A stretch of DNA of 13,418 nt, from contig JACQMB010000059.1 in NCBI GenBank assembly GCA_016203765.1, positions 1-13,418 on the forward strand, read 5' to 3'. The stretch is from Deltaproteobacteria bacterium. Its GTDB lineage: Bacteria > UBA10199 > SPLOWO2-01-44-7. The notes under the pieces were generated by a model. That model was given only the letters and a program-made list of their open reading frames with translations. It had not been told where the DNA came from and ran no database searches. The translations under genes and the position numbers were made by a program. This document shows, piece after piece, positions 6,057 to 13,395 of the stretch (position 1 is the stretch's first letter; the number at the start of each line of letters is the position of its first letter).

Positions 6057-6554
6057 ATGAAGGAAAAGGCCAAAAGATCGCAGCTTCAAATAAGGGTCTC
6101 CGCCGACCAAAAAAGGGCCATCCGGAGGGGGGCTCAACAGGCCAATATGGGGATGTCGGAATGGATCCTGGCCAAACTTTTACCCCGGCCTGCAAACGAA
6201 TTCCAGCAGTTGGCTAAGAAATTAAAATCGGATCGCGAGCGAAGTTATATTCTGGCGGCCATTCACGATCTATTCCAAGCGGCGACCGCTGATGAATTTC
6301 ATCAAATGGTTGCTCAACCCCCGGACGTTTCCCTTCCTCCTTATTGGGAAAATTACCTGGCGGCCATGGTTGAGTATGCCGCTCATCGGAAGGGGTTGGC
6401 TACCCCATTTTGGACAAGGGAGATTAGGCCCCTTGAGGAGCCCGCCTTTGGTTCTGACCTAGGGCCGCTGCGCCTCTATCTGCTCACCCATTCCCCCATT
6501 CCTTTTCGTTGCCGCAATATTTACATTGACGCCACCGTCGGACAAAGGGTTTGA
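6057..6554 (+). CDS. Ribbon-helix-helix (DUF1778/CopG-like) protein with extra C-terminal domain, putative antitoxin
   Basis: A 165-aa protein. Residues 7-40 (RSQLQIRVSADQKRAIRRGAQQANMGMSEWILAKL) read as a ribbon-helix-helix fold: a short strand (LQIRVS), then two helices, as in DUF1778/CopG antitoxins that bind DNA as dimers. A linker leads to a C-terminal domain (about 93-165) with PPYWENYLAAMVEYAA, LATPFWTREIRPLEEPAF and THSPIPFRCRNIYID. This tail looks like that of regulators paired with DUF6036 nucleotidyltransferases, and may contact the partner (inference). The ATG at 6057 is preferred because the upstream in-frame ATG at 6045 lies inside the proposed -10 box and no ribosome binding site precedes either. 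The downstream gene starts 2 bases after this stop codon. Confidence 0.72.
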   Translation: MKEKAKRSQLQIRVSADQKRAIRRGAQQANMGMSEWILAKLLPRPANEFQQLAKKLKSDRERSYILAAIHDLFQAATADEFHQMVAQPPDVSLPPYWENYLAAMVEYAAHRKGLATPFWTREIRPLEEPAFGSDLGPLRLYLLTHSPIPFRCRNIYIDATVGQRV

Positions 6555-6555
6555 C

Positions 6556-7083
6556 ATGGGGAATCTTTCCAGCGCCGATATTCAGAAATTATTAGGATAT
6601 TTGAATGACGAGTTGAAAGAACAATCTTTGGAAGGTGAGATTTCTCTGGTTGGCGGGGCGGTGATGTGCCTCGTATTCAATGCCCGCCCCTCCACTAAAG
6701 ATGTGGATGCCTTTTTTCAACCTTCCAAAAAAATAAGGGAGGCCGCTTCCAGAGTAGCCATCCAGGCGGGCATAAAAGAAGATTGGCTCAATGACGCCGT
6801 AAAAGGCTTTTTAAGCGATGAGGGAAGATTCGATTCCTTCTTGGAGCTCAGCCATTTAAAAATATTTGTGCCGCGGCCTGATTATTTATTGGCCATGAAG
6901 TGTCTGGCGATGCGGATCGGGGAAGAATTCCAGGATTTGAATGATGTTCGCTATCTCCTGCGATACCTAAACATCACAAAATATGAAGAGGCCGTCAAAA
7001 TTATTACCCGTTACTATCCTTTGGAACGGTTCCCCCAAAAAACCCTTTATGCCTTGGAAGGGCTTCTTGAAGAGTTGGCCTAA
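6556..7083 (+). CDS. DUF6036-like nucleotidyltransferase, putative toxin
   Basis: A 175-aa protein with nucleotidyltransferase core motifs: SLVGGAVMCLVF (residues 30-41) with the GG pair (33-34), then STKDVDAFF (46-54) with the D49/D51 metal-binding pair. The later LLAMKCLAMR...QDLNDVRYLLRYL block (111-138, with K115, D127 and D130) is typical of DUF6036 and AbiEii-type enzymes. Nucleotidyltransferase toxins usually modify RNA or proteins and are controlled by a co-encoded antitoxin, but the target here is unknown. The ATG at 6556 has an AAAGGG 6 nt upstream, so it is preferred over a TTG at 6526. The gene ends 14 bp from the end of convergent gyrB, and no terminator is visible between them. 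Confidence 0.75.
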   Translation: MGNLSSADIQKLLGYLNDELKEQSLEGEISLVGGAVMCLVFNARPSTKDVDAFFQPSKKIREAASRVAIQAGIKEDWLNDAVKGFLSDEGRFDSFLELSHLKIFVPRPDYLLAMKCLAMRIGEEFQDLNDVRYLLRYLNITKYEEAVKIITRYYPLERFPQKTLYALEGLLEELA

Positions 7084-7097
7084 TGAGTCAAGATCGT

Positions 7098-9572
7098 TTA
7101 AATATCCAAATTCCTCACCTGCAAGGCGTTCTTTTCAATGAATTCGCGGCGGGGTTCGACCTGGTCCCCCATCAGGATGGAAAAAATTTCGTCGGCCTCG
7201 ACGACGTCTTCAATGGCTACCTTTAACAACCGCCGGGCCTTGGGATCCATCGTGGTCTCCCAGAGCTGGGCCGGGTTCATCTCGCCCAAGCCTTTATAGC
7301 GCTGGATGTATTGGCCCTTTTTCCCTTCCTCCAGGAGATAATTTTTAGCCTCGATCAGCGTATTAAAGGGCCGCGAAACTTCGTCATGGCTGATCACAAA
7401 CGGGGGTTCCCCCACCTGCTCAAAGACATTCATCAGTTTTTTCAGCTCCTGGACCTCCGGGGAGTTGATGAACTCCCAGGTAATGACCGTTTTTTGCGGG
7501 AAGCCCAGATAGCTGCTTTCATAAATGATTTTGTGGCTCATGTGTTCCGGGTCTTTGGCCACGTCGACGATAAAATCGCCCATCTCGGGAAACCGCTTTT
7601 TTAAATAGGCGGCCATCTTGTCCAGCTCATTGTCGAGTTTCGTCTTGGCCTCTTTCAGCATTTTTTCGTCGATGCCGGCGGCGGCGACCAATGCCTCCAC
7701 AATTCGGGGGTCGCGCCGGTGGCGGATCAGGTCCAGGATTTTGGTGAAGCGGATCAGCTTTTTGGTCAGGTCGGCCAGGGCCTTTCCCGAAAACTCCCTG
7801 GCGGCCTTTCCCTTGGCCTTCAACTTTACCCCCTCCACCCCCAGATCGATCAGATAATCCTCCAGGGCCGCTTCGTCTTTCAGATATTTCTCCGTCTTTC
7901 CCTTCTGCACCCGGTAGAGGGGCGGCTGGCCGATATACAAATGGCCGTTTTCGATGATCGGTTTCATCTGGCGGTAGAAAAAGGTCAACAGCAAGGTCCG
8001 AATGTGCGATCCATCCACGTCGGCGTCGGCCAAAAGAATGATGGAGTGGTAGCGGAGTTTCGATAGGTCAAATTCCTGTTCACCAATCGACGTCCCCAGC
8101 GCGGTGATCAACGTGCGGATTTCCTCCGAGGAGAGCATTTTATCGAATCTCGCCTTTTCCACGTTCAAAATTTTGCCTTTTAGCGGGAGGATCGCCTGAA
8201 ACTTTTTGTCGCGGCCTTGTTTTGCCGACCCGCCGGCACTGTCTCCTTCCACTATATACAACTCGCTTAGCTTCGGATCGCGCTCCTGGCAGTCGGCCAG
8301 TTTGCCGGGGAGGGCGCTCCCCTCCAGTGCCGATTTTCTGCGTACCAAATTGCGGGCGGCGCGCGCCGCCTCCCTGGCCTGCGCGGCCTCCATCACCTTG
8401 CCGATGATTCTTCGGGCGTCGGGGCCGTGTTTTTCCATGTAGTCGGTCAGTTTTTCATAGAGGACTTGTTTGACGATCCCCTCCATCTCCGAGTTGCCCA
8501 GCTTCCCCTTGGTCTGTCCCTCGAATTGCGGATTGGGGAGTTTAACGGAAATGACGGCCGTGAGCCCCTCCCGCACGTCTTCTCCCTCCAGGGTCCCCTT
8601 CATCTTTTTTGACAGCTCCTGACCGGCGACATACTGATTGACCGCCCGGGTCAGGGCCGATTTAAAACCGGAAAGATGCGTGCCGCCGTCGCGCGTGTTG
8701 ATGTTGTTCGCAAAGGAAAAGATATTTTCCTGATAGCCGTCGTTCCATTGCATGGCGATCTCCACCACCACCTCCTCCTTTTTGGCCTCCATCAGGATCG
8801 GTTTGTGAATGGGGGTTTTCCGCTTGTTCAAAAACTCCACGAAACTGATGATGCCGCCGTCATATTGAAAGACGTGTTCCTTGTCTTTTTCCCTCTCGTC
8901 CCGGATGGTGATTTTTAGGCCGCGGTTGAGGAAAGAAAGCTCGCGCAGACGCTGGGAGAGGGTGTCGAAATTGTATTCAACGGTTTCCTTGAAAATCTCC
9001 CGGTCCGGTTTAAAGGTGACCTTGGTCCCGGTCTTGTCGCTCTTGCCGATGATCTTGAGTTTTTCCTTGGGCGCTCCCCGTTCATAAGCCTGAAAAAAGA
9101 CATTCCCGTCCCGCTTGATCTCCAGCTTCAACGATTCAGAAAGCGCGTTGACGCAGGAAACTCCCACCCCGTGCAAGCCGCCCGACACCTTGTAGGCGCT
9201 GTTTTCGAATTTTCCCCCCGCGTGCAGTTTGGTCATCACCACCTCGGCGGCGGAGACTTTTTCGGTAGCGTGAATATCGGTGGGAATGCCGCGGCCGTCG
9301 TCATCCACGGTCACGCTGTTATCCATGTGGATGGTGACGTCTATGGCGGTTCCAAAACCGGCCAAAAATTCATCACAGCTGTTGTCAACCACTTCGTAGA
9401 CCAGATGATGGAGGCCGAACGCGCCGGTGGAGCCGATATACATGGCGGGCCGCTTGCGCACCGGCTCCAAGCCCCCCAGCACCTTGATGGCCGAGGCGTC
9501 GTACGAGTGCCCTTCTTTCGCCGGCTTTTTTGATTCCTTGTTAGGCCCCTGTTTGGCCGCCTGCACTGTCAT
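7098..9572 (-). CDS. gyrB: DNA gyrase subunit B
   Basis: The ATPase subunit of DNA gyrase, 824 aa, which with GyrA introduces negative supercoils. The GHKL ATPase domain contains EVVDNSCDE (E60, N64), VDDDGRGIP (89-97) and GGLHGVGVS (131-139). The transducer domain follows. The TOPRIM region has EGDSAGGSAKQGRD (442-455, catalytic E442), PLKGKILNVEKAR and LADADVDGSH (514-523, D516/D518/D520). About 160 residues (roughly 562-720) interrupt the TOPRIM part before QRYKGLGEMNP, the insertion known from Gram-negative GyrB. There is a lysine-rich 20-residue N-terminal extension. The gene overlaps the 3' end of recF by 32 bp and is the last of four minus-strand replication genes. Its 3' end faces the second toxin-antitoxin-like operon. 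Confidence 0.97.
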   Translation of the reverse strand: MTVQAAKQGPNKESKKPAKEGHSYDASAIKVLGGLEPVRKRPAMYIGSTGAFGLHHLVYEVVDNSCDEFLAGFGTAIDVTIHMDNSVTVDDDGRGIPTDIHATEKVSAAEVVMTKLHAGGKFENSAYKVSGGLHGVGVSCVNALSESLKLEIKRDGNVFFQAYERGAPKEKLKIIGKSDKTGTKVTFKPDREIFKETVEYNFDTLSQRLRELSFLNRGLKITIRDEREKDKEHVFQYDGGIISFVEFLNKRKTPIHKPILMEAKKEEVVVEIAMQWNDGYQENIFSFANNINTRDGGTHLSGFKSALTRAVNQYVAGQELSKKMKGTLEGEDVREGLTAVISVKLPNPQFEGQTKGKLGNSEMEGIVKQVLYEKLTDYMEKHGPDARRIIGKVMEAAQAREAARAARNLVRRKSALEGSALPGKLADCQERDPKLSELYIVEGDSAGGSAKQGRDKKFQAILPLKGKILNVEKARFDKMLSSEEIRTLITALGTSIGEQEFDLSKLRYHSIILLADADVDGSHIRTLLLTFFYRQMKPIIENGHLYIGQPPLYRVQKGKTEKYLKDEAALEDYLIDLGVEGVKLKAKGKAAREFSGKALADLTKKLIRFTKILDLIRHRRDPRIVEALVAAAGIDEKMLKEAKTKLDNELDKMAAYLKKRFPEMGDFIVDVAKDPEHMSHKIIYESSYLGFPQKTVITWEFINSPEVQELKKLMNVFEQVGEPPFVISHDEVSRPFNTLIEAKNYLLEEGKKGQYIQRYKGLGEMNPAQLWETTMDPKARRLLKVAIEDVVEADEIFSILMGDQVEPRREFIEKNALQVRNLDI

Positions 9573-10653
9573 ATATTGGATTGGCGTGTCCCTGGTTTAT
9601 CTGCCAAGAGCGACACTCCCTTAGACACGATTTGGGGAAAAGATGCAAGGATGTAGCGGTGGCAAAAACCTGTCCGGAAAAGCTTTTAAGCCTGGAAAAG
9701 AAAAATTCGCTCCGCCGTTCATCCAATTCGGAGACCACGTCATCCAGGAGCAAAACCGGCGAAAAACCGAGGGTCTCTTCGAAGAGGGAAATTTCGGCCA
9801 ATTTTAACGCCAAGGTAAAAGTCCGGTTTTCTCCCTGCGATCCAAAGTATTTGACGGGGAGGTCATCGAGACTGGCCTGAAAATCATCCCGGTGGGGGCC
9901 GACCAGGCTCATCCCCTTTTCCATTTCTTCGCTCCGGCAGGCCGCCTGCCGCTCCTCGAATTCGGCGGGGGCCACATTGGGCTGATAGACAAATCCGGCC
10001 TTTTTGCCGGCCCCGGCCACCTGGGTGTAATTTTCCACCAGCCGGCGGTTCAATCTCTCCAGCCATCGTTTTCGTTCTTCGATCAGGTAAATCCCGTGCT
10101 CCCTCATCGGTTTTTCCCAAAGCTTTGCTTGCTCTTCCTTTTCGGCCTCAGCCAAAAATTCGTCTTTTAGAATTTTATTCCGCTGGGCCAGGGCCCTTTT
10201 GTATTGCTTTAGACGATCGCCGTACGGGGCCAGGCATTTTGAAATAAAATTATCAATATAATCCCTGCGCGCCTGGGGTGACTCCTTCAACAGCAAAATG
10301 GCTTCGGGGGAAAATAAAACCATCGGGATCGATAAGAACTGATTGGGACTTACCGGCTTGTCGTTTTTATAAAATGTCTTTTTTTCCCGCGTAAGGCGAA
10401 CTTGGCGTTCTTCCTCGCCGATGTCATTATGGACCCATGAACGGATAAAACTTTGGCCTTGACCCCACGCGATTAAATCCCTGTAATCGGGCACCCGAAA
10501 AGACTTGCCAAAAGAAAAAAGGTAAATGCCTTCAATGATGTTGGTTTTTCCCTGGGCATTTTCTCCAACCAAAACACTAAAACGGGGGTGGAGCGTTAAA
10601 GAAAGATCGGGCAGGTTTCGGAAGCCTTGCAACAGGATCGATTTTAAATACAT
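9541..10653 (-). CDS. recF: DNA replication and repair protein RecF
   Basis: A 370-aa SMC-like ATPase that loads RecA at single-strand gaps with RecO and RecR. Walker A is GENAQGKT (30-37), the ABC-type signature region is GSQGENRTFTLALKLAE (271-287), and Walker B is LLLDDVVSELD (301-311, D304/D305). Length and order match typical RecF. The gene lies in the usual place between dnaN and gyrB. Its C-terminal codons overlap the gyrB start, so translation of gyrB may depend on recF. The 38-bp spacer from dnaN is filled by a heptamer repeat whose last unit supplies the AGGGA ribosome binding site 5 nt before the ATG. Confidence 0.96.
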   Translation of the reverse strand: MYLKSILLQGFRNLPDLSLTLHPRFSVLVGENAQGKTNIIEGIYLFSFGKSFRVPDYRDLIAWGQGQSFIRSWVHNDIGEEERQVRLTREKKTFYKNDKPVSPNQFLSIPMVLFSPEAILLLKESPQARRDYIDNFISKCLAPYGDRLKQYKRALAQRNKILKDEFLAEAEKEEQAKLWEKPMREHGIYLIEERKRWLERLNRRLVENYTQVAGAGKKAGFVYQPNVAPAEFEERQAACRSEEMEKGMSLVGPHRDDFQASLDDLPVKYFGSQGENRTFTLALKLAEISLFEETLGFSPVLLLDDVVSELDERRSEFFFSRLKSFSGQVFATATSLHLFPKSCLRECRSWQINQGHANPIYDSAGGQTGA

Positions 10654-10655
10654 GG

Positions 10656-10690
10656 GGTCCCTGGTCCCTAGTCCCTAGTCCGTGGTCCAT
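10656..10690. repeat. Heptamer tandem repeat between dnaN and recF
   Basis: Five consecutive units (10656-10662, 10663-10669, 10670-10676, 10677-10683, then a partial 10684-10690) follow the consensus RGTCCST on the plus strand, that is GGACYNN on the minus strand. They fill nearly the whole spacer. The related units at 13396-13418, upstream of dnaA, have the same period. Confidence 0.7.
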
Positions 10691-10691
10691 C

Positions 10692-11804
10692 TCATATCCG
10701 CATCGGCATGATCACATGGGTAAAGCCACGGTCCGTCTCCGATTGAATCAGACAGGGGGCCACCTCGTCGCCAAGTTGCAAGACCACCTGCTCGTCCCCC
10801 AGGACCGCCAGACAGTCGAGAAAATAGGCCGCGTTAAATCCGGTGGAAAAAGCTCCCCCCTTGTATTGGCAGGTGAGTTCTTCCTTGGCCTCGCCCAGGT
10901 CAGGATTGTTGGCGGAAATCTCCAGGTGGCCCGGTGAAAGGGAAAAACGAACGCCCCGGGACCGGTCGGTCGTAACGACCGCCACTCGTCGCAAAGAGCG
11001 GACGAGTTCCTCCCGCGAAACGGATAAAACCCTTTTGGCTTTTTGTGGAATGACCTGGGCATAGGGCGGAAACTGCCCATCAATCAGGCGGACAAAGAGG
11101 AACTTTTCATCCTTTTCGATGGCGGCCTGCTTGGGGTCGACCCAGAAAGAAACCTCTCCCTCCTTGTCTTCCAGCATCCTTTTGAGTTCCACCACCCCTT
11201 TTCTTGGAAAAATAACACTCTGTTCCAAAGGAATTTTCTTGGTTAACTCCCTTTCACAAAGGGAGAGCCGGTGCCCATCGGTGGCCGCGAAACGGAGTTT
11301 ATTTTTTTCATCCTTTGTCTCCGTCTCAATCAGTATCCCGTTCAAGTTATAGCGGGTCTCATCGGAGGAGATGGCCATGTCGACTTTGGCAAGCATTCCC
11401 AGAAGGGTTTCCCCATCGAGCTGGAAGCGGGCCCCCTCCTGTTTCTTCGGCAGGGATGGAAATTCCGCCGGGTCCATCCCGACCAGTTTAAACCGGGACC
11501 GGCCGCACTCCAACTCCAGCCAGTTGTTCTGGCATTTTCTCAATAAAACTTTTTGATCGGGGAGTTCCTTGACCATGTCGTACAACCCTTTGGCCGGGAC
11601 GGTCATCTTGCCGGCCGTAACGACCTCGGCCTTGAGATCACCAATCACCCCCACCTCCAAATCGGTAGCCGTTAAGGTCACGGAAGATCCCTTGGCTTCG
11701 ATGAGGACGTTGGAAAGAATCGGCATGGTCGTTTTTCGCTCCACCACGCTTTGCACCCAGGAGAGGCCTTCATAGAGCGTTGTTTTATCTATTTTGATTT
11801 CCAT
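10692..11804 (-). CDS. dnaN: DNA polymerase III beta sliding clamp
   Basis: A 370-aa processivity clamp that encircles DNA as a head-to-tail dimer of three-domain subunits. The N-terminal pattern MEIKIDKTTLYEGLSWVQSVV...TMPILSNVLIEA, the block NLNGILIETE...RFAATDGHRLSL (second domain) and the terminal VIMPMRI are characteristic, and the length is standard. The ribosome binding site AAGGA lies 7 nt before the ATG. It is separated from dnaA by 205 bp and from recF by 38 bp. Nothing looks unusual. Confidence 0.97.
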   Translation of the reverse strand: MEIKIDKTTLYEGLSWVQSVVERKTTMPILSNVLIEAKGSSVTLTATDLEVGVIGDLKAEVVTAGKMTVPAKGLYDMVKELPDQKVLLRKCQNNWLELECGRSRFKLVGMDPAEFPSLPKKQEGARFQLDGETLLGMLAKVDMAISSDETRYNLNGILIETETKDEKNKLRFAATDGHRLSLCERELTKKIPLEQSVIFPRKGVVELKRMLEDKEGEVSFWVDPKQAAIEKDEKFLFVRLIDGQFPPYAQVIPQKAKRVLSVSREELVRSLRRVAVVTTDRSRGVRFSLSPGHLEISANNPDLGEAKEELTCQYKGGAFSTGFNAAYFLDCLAVLGDEQVVLQLGDEVAPCLIQSETDRGFTHVIMPMRI

Positions 11805-12009
11805 ATTTTTATCCTTCTTTCTTCTCTATTTAATATTTAAGAAATAAGCAGTAGTAGAAGGGGGAATGAATAACTGAATAAGTCCGTTAAAACGTTGATT
11901 CTTAAATAAACAATCGGCCATGACTTCCTGTGGAAAAGACGGAATAACACCCGCTTGCTAAGACCCTATTTCAGTTATTCACCGGTTGTCAACAGGATTT
12001 CAAAAGGGA
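11805..12009. other. dnaA-dnaN intergenic region, candidate origin of replication (oriC)
   Basis: A 205-bp AT-rich spacer. On the plus strand, TTATTCACC (11975-11983) is 8/9 to the DnaA box TTATNCACA. On the minus strand, TTTTCCACA (11929-11937) is also 8/9, and two overlapping weaker 7/9 sites, TTATTCATT and TTATTCAGT, lie at 11865-11873 and 11873-11881. Left of these, on the plus strand, five NAG triplets (AAG CAG TAG TAG AAG, 11846-11860) are followed by GGGGG. That is the order of the DnaA-trio unwinding element: trios, GC-rich spacer, DnaA boxes. The adjoining AT-rich stretch (11826-11845) could be the unwinding region. dnaN's promoter must also lie here. No strict-consensus DnaA box is present, so this is tentative. 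Confidence 0.45.
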
Positions 12010-13386
12010 TCAGACAATTGTTTTTTCCAGAATGGCGATGTCGTTTTGCAGGTTGGGGTCTATCTCCAAAAGCCCGCGGATTTTGCGGCAGGCGTGTAAA
12101 ACGGTGGTGTGGTCCTTGCCGCCGAACCGGTTGCCGATTTCCGGAAAGGAGAGACGCAGGTGTTTTTTGCACAGATACATGGCCACCTGGCGGGGGTAAG
12201 CCAGCGTCTTCATCCGCCGGTGTGATTTCAGTTCGTTAGAACTGATCTGGTAGAAATTGGCCACGGTTTCCTGGATCGACTCCACGCTGGAGTGCCGCCC
12301 GCCCGCGGCTTGGGTGGAAAAATGTTTATGGATCATCTCCTTGGCGAGGTCCGGGGTGATTTTCGAATGAGCCAGCTTGGCAAAGGCATTCAGCCTGATC
12401 AGTGCCCCCTCCAGCTCGCGCACGTTCGACTGAATGTTTTGGGCCAGGAGCATGGCCACTTCGTCACTGAGGGGAATATTGTCGTTGGCGGCCTTGTTGC
12501 GCAGGATGGCCACGCGGGTTTCAAGATCAGGCGGCTGGATGTCGGCGCTTAAGCCCCATTCAAACCGGGAGCGGAGCCTCTCCTCCAGGCCGGGGATTTC
12601 CTTGGGGATTTTGTCGCCGGTGAGAACGAGTTGACGGTGGGATTCTCTCAACTCATTGAAGGTGTGAAAAAACTCCTCCTGCGTTCCATCCTTGCCCCCA
12701 AGGAACTGAATATCGTCGATGAGGAGCATGTCACAGCCGGCCCGGTACTTTTTGCGAAAGGCCTCCATTTTGTTGTTGCGGACCGAAAAGATAAATTCAT
12801 TCATGAATTTCTCGGCGCTCAGGCAGATGAGCTTGAGTTCGGGATGCTTTTGCAGGGCCTCGATGGCAATGGCGTGTAAGAGGTGGGTTTTGCCAAGGCC
12901 CACGCCCCCGTACAGAAAGAGGGGGTTGTAATGTCCGCCCGGAAGGTCGGCCACCGCCTGGGCGGCCGCGTGGGCCAGTTGGTTGCCCGAGCCGACCACG
13001 AAGTTGGCAAAGGTGTATTTTGGATTCAGGACATGCGCGGTGCGAACGGGGATAACGGGCCTCCCCTTTGGGGGTTGAAGGTCGGGGGACCCGTTTTCCT
13101 TTTCTTCCGCCTCCAGAATATGGAATCGAAGCTTGAGCGGCCTTTGGGCCAGGGCCGAACTCTCCCGTTCAAACAACTCTACGTAATAGTCGGTGAACCA
13201 GTCGGCATAGAAGCGGTTTGGAACGGAGATCACGAAGTGATCTCCGTCCACCTCGGCCCCCCTAATCTGTTTAAACCAGATATTATAGGTATTTGGCGTC
13301 ACTTTTTCCATTAATTTGGCTTTGAGGACATCCCAGATCGGGGGCAAACTATCCACAGGCCTATCCACAGTTGGGGATAAGTTCAT
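12010..13386 (-). CDS. dnaA: Chromosomal replication initiator DnaA
   Basis: A 458-aa AAA+ initiator that binds DnaA boxes at oriC and unwinds the origin. Domain I begins at residue 17 (IWDVLKAKLMEKVTPNTYNIWF). The AAA+ core has Walker A GGVGLGKT (160-167) and Walker B LLIDDIQF (221-228). Sensor and arginine-finger regions follow (VLTGDKIPKEIPGLEERLRSRFEWG, 254-278). Domain IV ends with the DNA-binding signature GGKDHTTVLHACRKI (422-436). A GGAG 5 nt upstream supports the ATG at 13386. The first 38 bp of the coding sequence contain DnaA-box-like 9-mers, so the gene may be autoregulated by its product. It is the first gene of the dnaA-dnaN-recF-gyrB series. Confidence 0.97.
   Translation of the reverse strand: MNLSPTVDRPVDSLPPIWDVLKAKLMEKVTPNTYNIWFKQIRGAEVDGDHFVISVPNRFYADWFTDYYVELFERESSALAQRPLKLRFHILEAEEKENGSPDLQPPKGRPVIPVRTAHVLNPKYTFANFVVGSGNQLAHAAAQAVADLPGGHYNPLFLYGGVGLGKTHLLHAIAIEALQKHPELKLICLSAEKFMNEFIFSVRNNKMEAFRKKYRAGCDMLLIDDIQFLGGKDGTQEEFFHTFNELRESHRQLVLTGDKIPKEIPGLEERLRSRFEWGLSADIQPPDLETRVAILRNKAANDNIPLSDEVAMLLAQNIQSNVRELEGALIRLNAFAKLAHSKITPDLAKEMIHKHFSTQAAGGRHSSVESIQETVANFYQISSNELKSHRRMKTLAYPRQVAMYLCKKHLRLSFPEIGNRFGGKDHTTVLHACRKIRGLLEIDPNLQNDIAILEKTIV
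13349..13380 (-). promoter_or_regulatory. Cluster of DnaA-box-like 9-mers in the 5' coding end of dnaA
   Basis: Two identical copies of CTATCCACA on the plus strand (13349-13357 and 13361-13369, spaced 12 bp) and one TTATCCCCA on the minus strand (13372-13380) each differ from TTATCCACA by a single base. Such clusters upstream of or at the start of dnaA mediate autorepression in other bacteria. Here they fall inside the first codons rather than the promoter, which is odd; it may mean a later true start (GTG at codon 7 or 11) or control after initiation. Confidence 0.5.
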
Positions 13387-13395
13387 GAAATCTCC

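Noticed and set aside
7084..7097. Bidirectional terminator between the nucleotidyltransferase gene and gyrB
   Set aside because: Only 14 bp separate the convergent stops and no inverted repeat is visible.
8206..8442. Plus-strand open frames opposite gyrB, recF, dnaN and dnaA
   Set aside because: These are shadows of strongly conserved minus-strand genes and have no family features.
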